A DNA stretch of 64,000 nucleotides from Symbioplanes lichenis (GTDB lineage: Bacteria; Actinomycetota; Actinomycetes; Mycobacteriales; Micromonosporaceae), in the NCBI RefSeq assembly GCF_030709675.1, contig NZ_JAUZQD010000012.1, positions 248,001 through 312,000 of the forward strand, written 5' to 3'. Each line of letters begins with the position of its first letter. Position 1 is the first letter of the stretch. The notes under the pieces are model-generated. The model ran no database searches, had not been told where the DNA came from, and was given only the letters and a program-made list of their open reading frames with translations. Below, one piece after another: positions 59,889 to 64,000 of the stretch. The position numbers were made by a program, and so were the translations under genes.

Positions 59889-61009
59889 GCGCGGCCTCCG
59901 ACGAAGAGGCGCGCGGAAGAGAGGTGCTCGATCAGCTCGTCGCCGACGGCCGCCCAGGTCCGCCCCTCGATCGCCACCCGTCCGGCCGCGCCGAGGAGCG
60001 CCCGCCGTTCGGGGTCGCCGACCAGCTCCGCGATCGCCGCCGTGAATCCGTCCGCCTCGAAGGGAGGCACGAGATGCCCGGTACGCCCCTCGTGCACCAG
60101 ATCCAGTGGCCCGCCCGCCGCCGGGGCCACGACCGGCAGCCCGCTCGCCATCGCTTCCTGGATCGACTGGCCGAAGGTCTCGTACGGTCCGGTGTGCGCG
60201 AACACGTCCAAGCTCGCGTAGATCCGGGCCAGTTGCTCACCGTGTCGCGCCCCGAGGAACACCGCGTCCGGCAGGGCCCGTCGCAGGTGCGCGCCGTGCG
60301 GGCCGTCGCCGACCACGACCAGCCGTACGCCGGGAAGTCGCGAAGCGTCGGCCAGCAGGTCGACCTGCTTCTCCACGGCGAGCCGGCCGACGAAGCCGAC
60401 GAGCGTCTCGCCGTTCGGGGCCAGGGCGCGGCGGATGCCCGTACTCCGCTTGGCGGGGTGGAATCGCACGTCGTCGACGCCGCGGCGCCACAGGTGCATC
60501 CGCTTCACGCCGTGCGCGTCGAGGGCGGCCAGCGACTCGCGCGAGGGCACCAGGGTCCGGGCCGCCGAGTTGTGGATCGTGCGGATGATGCTCCAGCACA
60601 TCTGCTCGGTGCCGCCGAAGTACTTGTAGAGCCGGGCGTACGCGGCGATGTCGGTCTGGTAGACGGCGACCGCCGGCAGCTTGAGCATCTTCGCGGCGAC
60701 CGCACCCCACGCGCCCAGGAAGAACGGGCTGGCCAGGTGCACGACGTCGGTCCCGTGGGCCCGCAGCGCCGCGGCGATGGACGTGGTCGGCAGCCCGAGC
60801 CGGATCTGCGGATAGCCGGGCATGCGGAGCGAGGCGATCCGGACGACCGGATAGGGCAGGTCGACGGGACTCCGGCGTCCCGGGGGCTGGGGTGCGATGA
60901 CGAGCGGCTCGTGGCCGCGTCGCATGAGATGTTCGGCCGCCCGCACCACCGAATGGGCGACCCCGTTGACGTCCGGCAGGAAGGACTCCGTCACCAGGGC
61001 GATGCGCAT
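59885..61009 (-). CDS. GT4 family glycosyltransferase, MgtA-like
   Basis: About 374 residues. FLPDVNGVAHSVVRAAEHL at the start and FLGAWGAVAAKMLKLPAVAVYQTDIAAYARLYKY match GDP-mannose-dependent alpha-mannosyltransferases of the MgtA type. Donor domain FVGRLAVEKQVDLLA, GARHGEQLARIYASLDVFAHTGPYETFGQSIQEAMASGLPVV. Works on glycolipids of the actinomycete envelope. ATG 61009; it is followed by a second GT4 gene with a 4-base overlap. Confidence 0.88.
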   Translation of the reverse strand: MRIALVTESFLPDVNGVAHSVVRAAEHLMRRGHEPLVIAPQPPGRRSPVDLPYPVVRIASLRMPGYPQIRLGLPTTSIAAALRAHGTDVVHLASPFFLGAWGAVAAKMLKLPAVAVYQTDIAAYARLYKYFGGTEQMCWSIIRTIHNSAARTLVPSRESLAALDAHGVKRMHLWRRGVDDVRFHPAKRSTGIRRALAPNGETLVGFVGRLAVEKQVDLLADASRLPGVRLVVVGDGPHGAHLRRALPDAVFLGARHGEQLARIYASLDVFAHTGPYETFGQSIQEAMASGLPVVAPAAGGPLDLVHEGRTGHLVPPFEADGFTAAIAELVGDPERRALLGAAGRVAIEGRTWAAVGDELIEHLSSARLFVGGRA

Positions 61010-61152
61010 GCGCTGAGAATGAGGTGCGCGACGCGCCCGGCGGAGAACGCGATTATGACCGGGAAGGGAACTCGCGACGACAAGAGTGCTGTTCGCATGC
61101 GGTTTGCTTGGCGTCTCCCGGCCGTTGCCCACCCGGGGCGAGAGTGATCTTC

Positions 61153-62925
61153 GTGGATCGACGAAATATTCTCCGCGCCGCCGCGGCCGCCCCTTTCGCG
61201 GCCGCTGTGTCTTTGCCGGACCCGGCCCAGGCGAAGGCGGCCCCGAAAAAGGACACCGTTTTCGCGCTCGCGGTGCTCCCCGACACTCAGTACCTCTTCG
61301 ACGCGGACAGTGCCGACCCGGCGCCGCTGCGCGAGACGTTCCGCTACCTCACCGAGGAGCGGGAAGTGGTCTTCATGACCCACCTCGGCGACGTGACCGA
61401 GCACGGGACGGCCGCCGAGATCGAGCTGGCCAGTGAGACGTTCAAGCGGATCGACGGCAAGCTCCCGTACAGCGTCCTCGGCGGTAACCACGACGTCAGC
61501 GGGGACGACCAGCGCGGCAGCACCCCGTACCTGAAAGCCTTCGGTCCTTCGCGCTTCAAGAAGTTACGCACGTTCCTCGGCGCCTCGCCTGACGGTTACA
61601 ACAGCGCCCACCTGCTGCAGGCCGGCGGGCGCAAGTGGCTGATTCTCGCGCTCGACTGGCGCATCTCGGACGCCGGCATCGCGTGGGCCGAGAGCGTTCT
61701 GACCAGGAACAAGACCGTGCCCGCGATCGTCACCACGCACGACCTCGCGTACAGCGACGACGCCGGTGTCGCCTCGCTCTCTGCCAACGGCCAGCGCATG
61801 TGGGACCGGCTGATCCGCAAGCACGACCAGGTCTTCCTCACCCTCAACGGGCACTACTGGCCGCCCGGCCGCACGGTCCTGAAGAACGACGCCGGGCACG
61901 ACGTGCACGTGCACATCACGAACTACCAGGACCGCTACTACGGCGGCGCCGCGATGATCCGCCTCTACAACTTCGACCTGGCGCGCAACACCATCGACGT
62001 CGAGACGTTCTCGCCGTGGTTCCTCGCCAAGAAGGAGGCGGACCGCACGCCGCTCGAGGCGGAGACGCTCGAGCTCACCGGCCCCGCGGACCGCTTCAGC
62101 CTCGAGATCGACTTCACCGAGCGGTTCGCTGCCTTCGACCCGCCGGTGCTGCCGCCTCCGCGTCCGGCGTCGGCCGTCGTGAGCAAGGACACGGTCGCCT
62201 ACTGGCGCTTCGACGGCGCGCTCTCCGTCGCCGACGGCTCGGTGGTGCGCGATCAGACCGGGCGCGGCAACGATCTGACCGTACGCCGCCTCGCCGGCAG
62301 CGCGCCCGACGTGCTGACCGTCTCCCCGGAGCACCACGCCGGGGCGCCCGCCCACGCCAGCCTCTTCTTCGACGGCGGCAAGGACCCCAACCGCGGAGCC
62401 ATTCTGCGTACGGGTGACAAGGCGCCGATCAACAGCATGAAGTTCCTCGGCGGCTACACCATCGAGCTCTTCCTCAAGCTGCCCGAACCGTTCGAAGGCG
62501 ACCACTCGTGGATGGGCGTCTTCAACTGGGAAGGCCGGATGCGCGACGCGGGCAAGACCAACGGCTACGACCCGCTCGAGCCCACGTGCAGCATGAGCCT
62601 CTCCGGCGAACGATTCCTCCAGTACGTGGTCTATCCGCACGTCGAGGACGCCAGCCCCACCTCGTGGAGCCACGCCCTTCCCGTGGGCCGCTGGATGCAC
62701 GTGGCAGTGGTCAACAACGGCCGTCGCACGCTCGTCTACATCGACGGCTCGAAGATCGCCCGCAACCCGTCCCAGCCGTCGCACGGCATCGCCACCAACG
62801 GCCGGCCGTTCGTGCTGGGCGCCCAGTCGTACGACCTCGGTTACGGCCAGGGCTTCTACGGCTACCTGGGTGACGTGCGCATCACCGGCCGCGCCCTGAC
62901 CCCGCAGCAGTTCCTGCGCACCTGA
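61153..62925 (+). CDS. TAT-exported metallophosphatase with LamG domain
   Basis: About 590 residues. TAT signal (DRRNILRAAAAAPFAAA), metallophosphoesterase core (LPDTQYL, THLGDVTEHG, GGNHDVSG, THDLAYSD, NGHYWPPG) and a C-terminal concanavalin/LamG domain (residues 400-590: YTIELFLKLPEPFEG; LYVDIR-like strand GDVRITGRALTPQQF). It binds a carbohydrate or polymer while the core hydrolyses phosphoesters. GTG 61153 puts the twin arginines at residues 3-4; GTG 61144 is a possible start with GGGG upstream. Confidence 0.83.
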   Translation: MDRRNILRAAAAAPFAAAVSLPDPAQAKAAPKKDTVFALAVLPDTQYLFDADSADPAPLRETFRYLTEEREVVFMTHLGDVTEHGTAAEIELASETFKRIDGKLPYSVLGGNHDVSGDDQRGSTPYLKAFGPSRFKKLRTFLGASPDGYNSAHLLQAGGRKWLILALDWRISDAGIAWAESVLTRNKTVPAIVTTHDLAYSDDAGVASLSANGQRMWDRLIRKHDQVFLTLNGHYWPPGRTVLKNDAGHDVHVHITNYQDRYYGGAAMIRLYNFDLARNTIDVETFSPWFLAKKEADRTPLEAETLELTGPADRFSLEIDFTERFAAFDPPVLPPPRPASAVVSKDTVAYWRFDGALSVADGSVVRDQTGRGNDLTVRRLAGSAPDVLTVSPEHHAGAPAHASLFFDGGKDPNRGAILRTGDKAPINSMKFLGGYTIELFLKLPEPFEGDHSWMGVFNWEGRMRDAGKTNGYDPLEPTCSMSLSGERFLQYVVYPHVEDASPTSWSHALPVGRWMHVAVVNNGRRTLVYIDGSKIARNPSQPSHGIATNGRPFVLGAQSYDLGYGQGFYGYLGDVRITGRALTPQQFLRT

Positions 62926-62950
62926 CAGATCCGCGACGTAGATTCGGGAC

Positions 62951-63754
62951 ATGTCGACGTTCCGCACCAGCGACGGCGTGTCCCTGCACCACACGGATGA
63001 CGGCTCCGGCCCGGCGGTCCTGCTGATAGCCGGGTTCGCCGCTTCCGCGGACACGTGGGAGCTGCAACGCCGGGCCCTGCTCGCGGCCGGTCACCGGGTG
63101 CTCACCCTCGACCGGCGCGGGCACGGTTTCTCCGAGACCCCGGCGTACGGCTGGCGCATGTCCCGGCACGGCAAGGACCTGCACGACTTCCTGACGACGC
63201 TCGACCTGCGCGACGTCGTCCTGGTCGGCGGCTCGATGGGCGCCAGCACGATCTGGGCCTACCACGACCTGTTCGGCGGCGACCGCGTACGCGGCATCGT
63301 CTCGGTCGACCAGACCCCGCGCATGCTCAACGACGGCGACTGGAAGCACGGGTTCTACGGCTTGACGCCGGACACCATCGGCACCTTCTTCTCCGGCGGC
63401 GTTCCGGACACGGGACATCCAGGCCACCCATCGCGTACGGCGGAGGGGCTCGCCCGGCTCGTCGAAGCTCTCGGGCGCCCGCCTCAGGGCTCGAACTGGC
63501 GGGCCATGCGAGCGCTGCTGCAGGACCACGCGAGTCAAGACTGGCGTGACGTGGTGGCGCGGGTGTCCGTACCGTCGCTGTTCCTCGCCGGGCGCGACAG
63601 TCAGTTCTGGCCCTGGACGCACGCGACGGCCGCCACGGAACTCAACGAGCTCGCCACCGCCGAGATCGTCGACAACTGCGGTCACCCCATGAACCTCGAC
63701 CAGGCCGACGCCGTCAACGAGGCCCTCGTCACCTTCCTGAAGAGCCTGGCATGA
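62951..63754 (+). CDS. Alpha/beta-hydrolase
   Basis: About 267 residues. Nucleophile Ser in VGGSMGAS, acid in AGRDSQFWP, His in NCGHPMNLDQ; oxyanion LIAGFAAS. Typical of non-haem peroxidase/esterase-like hydrolases; substrate unknown. -10-like TAGATT 6 bases before ATG indicates a leaderless transcript. It overlaps the GlcD-like gene. Confidence 0.85.
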   Translation: MSTFRTSDGVSLHHTDDGSGPAVLLIAGFAASADTWELQRRALLAAGHRVLTLDRRGHGFSETPAYGWRMSRHGKDLHDFLTTLDLRDVVLVGGSMGASTIWAYHDLFGGDRVRGIVSVDQTPRMLNDGDWKHGFYGLTPDTIGTFFSGGVPDTGHPGHPSRTAEGLARLVEALGRPPQGSNWRAMRALLQDHASQDWRDVVARVSVPSLFLAGRDSQFWPWTHATAATELNELATAEIVDNCGHPMNLDQADAVNEALVTFLKSLA

Positions 63755-64000
63755 CCCTTCCGTTCCTCGCCCACCTCGACGTTGTCACCGACGCGGACGT
63801 CCTCGCCTCGCTCAGCCACGACGACGCCGAGTGGGCGCCGGTCGGCCGGGCCGTCGCCGCCGTGCGCCCGCGCACCACCGCGGAGGTCCAGGAGGTCGTC
63901 CGCGCCTGCGCTGCTCAGGGCATCCCGATCGTCACCCGCGGCGCCGGCACCGGGCTCTCCGGCGGCGCGAACGCGGTCGACGGCTGCCTCATCCTCGACC
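63751..64000 (+). CDS. FAD-linked oxidase, GlcD-like (partial)
   Basis: First 83 residues only, cut off by the window end. VGRAVAAVRPRTTAEVQEVVRACAAQGIPIVTRGAGTGLSGGANAV is the PCMH-type FAD-binding start of GlcD/D-lactate dehydrogenase-like oxidases. ATG overlaps the hydrolase stop as ATGA. Its product might pair with the GlcE-like protein encoded at 5956, but that is only a family-level association. Confidence 0.82.
   Translation, partial: MTLPFLAHLDVVTDADVLASLSHDDAEWAPVGRAVAAVRPRTTAEVQEVVRACAAQGIPIVTRGAGTGLSGGANAVDGCLILD

Overview
The window reads as chromosomal DNA of a very high-GC actinomycete. Genes start with GTG as often as ATG, many run as 4-base ATGA/GTGA overlaps, and several seem to be transcribed leaderless from TANNNT -10 boxes. 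The content (Lsr2, CGNR zinc-finger protein, zf-HC2 protein, TIGR03086 and PF04672-type proteins, a full stressosome operon) fits Micromonosporaceae such as Actinoplanes; this placement is an inference from gene content only.

Layout. 0-9.4 kb: an ATPase/GAF/SpoIIE phosphatase, a tandem pair of DHFR-fold reductases, a TetR regulator divergent from an Old Yellow Enzyme-SDR fusion, a GlcE-like flavoprotein and an oligopeptidase B. 9.4-15.3 kb: a PadR-controlled ABC exporter with a perfect palindromic operator, a DUF2293 protein, an AbiEi/AbiEii toxin-antitoxin pair and a TIGR03086 protein. 15.3-21.5 kb: an uninterrupted six-gene stressosome operon (rsbR, rsbS, rsbT, ATPase-phosphatase, hybrid histidine kinase, response regulator-phosphatase) opposed by a divergent BldG/RsbV-like antagonist. 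21.8-30.6 kb: mscL, a 77-residue protein behind a perfect LexA box, zf-HC2 and CGNR proteins, an L,D-transpeptidase lipoprotein, a phosphocholine-type phospholipase C, lsr2, a VOC protein, a degenerate RNase H-like protein and a broken HigB toxin. 30.8-34.5 kb: a complete zinc/manganese ABC importer with an ArsR regulator.

36-42 kb is a surface-protein region with PHO-box-like 11-bp direct repeats: a DUF916-like membrane protein, a metallophosphatase ending in a WxL-like domain, a HupE-like protein, a BMP-like lipoprotein and an RTX protein. At 42.05 kb a tRNA-Lys(UUU) carries the left end of a decayed 3-kb integrated element. It is bounded by 51-bp direct repeats and keeps integrase arm-type repeats, an integrase remnant, a large foldback, an XRE/ImmA pair and two small phage-type proteins.

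45.3-53.5 kb is the most unusual block: eight genes on the minus strand. They encode a FecB/FecCD/ATPase metal-chelate importer, a Y4yA-type PLP decarboxylase, a SbnA-like PLP synthase fused to a rhodanese, a cysteine-desulfurase-like enzyme and two related methyltransferases. I infer an uncharacterised sulfur-containing metallophore-like pathway, with a possible metalloregulator site before the last gene. The rest holds a NarL-type two-component system next to a six-copy 19-bp tandem repeat, a PF04672-type methyltransferase, two GT4 glycosyltransferases, a TAT-exported phosphatase-LamG protein, an alpha/beta hydrolase and the start of a GlcD-like oxidase.
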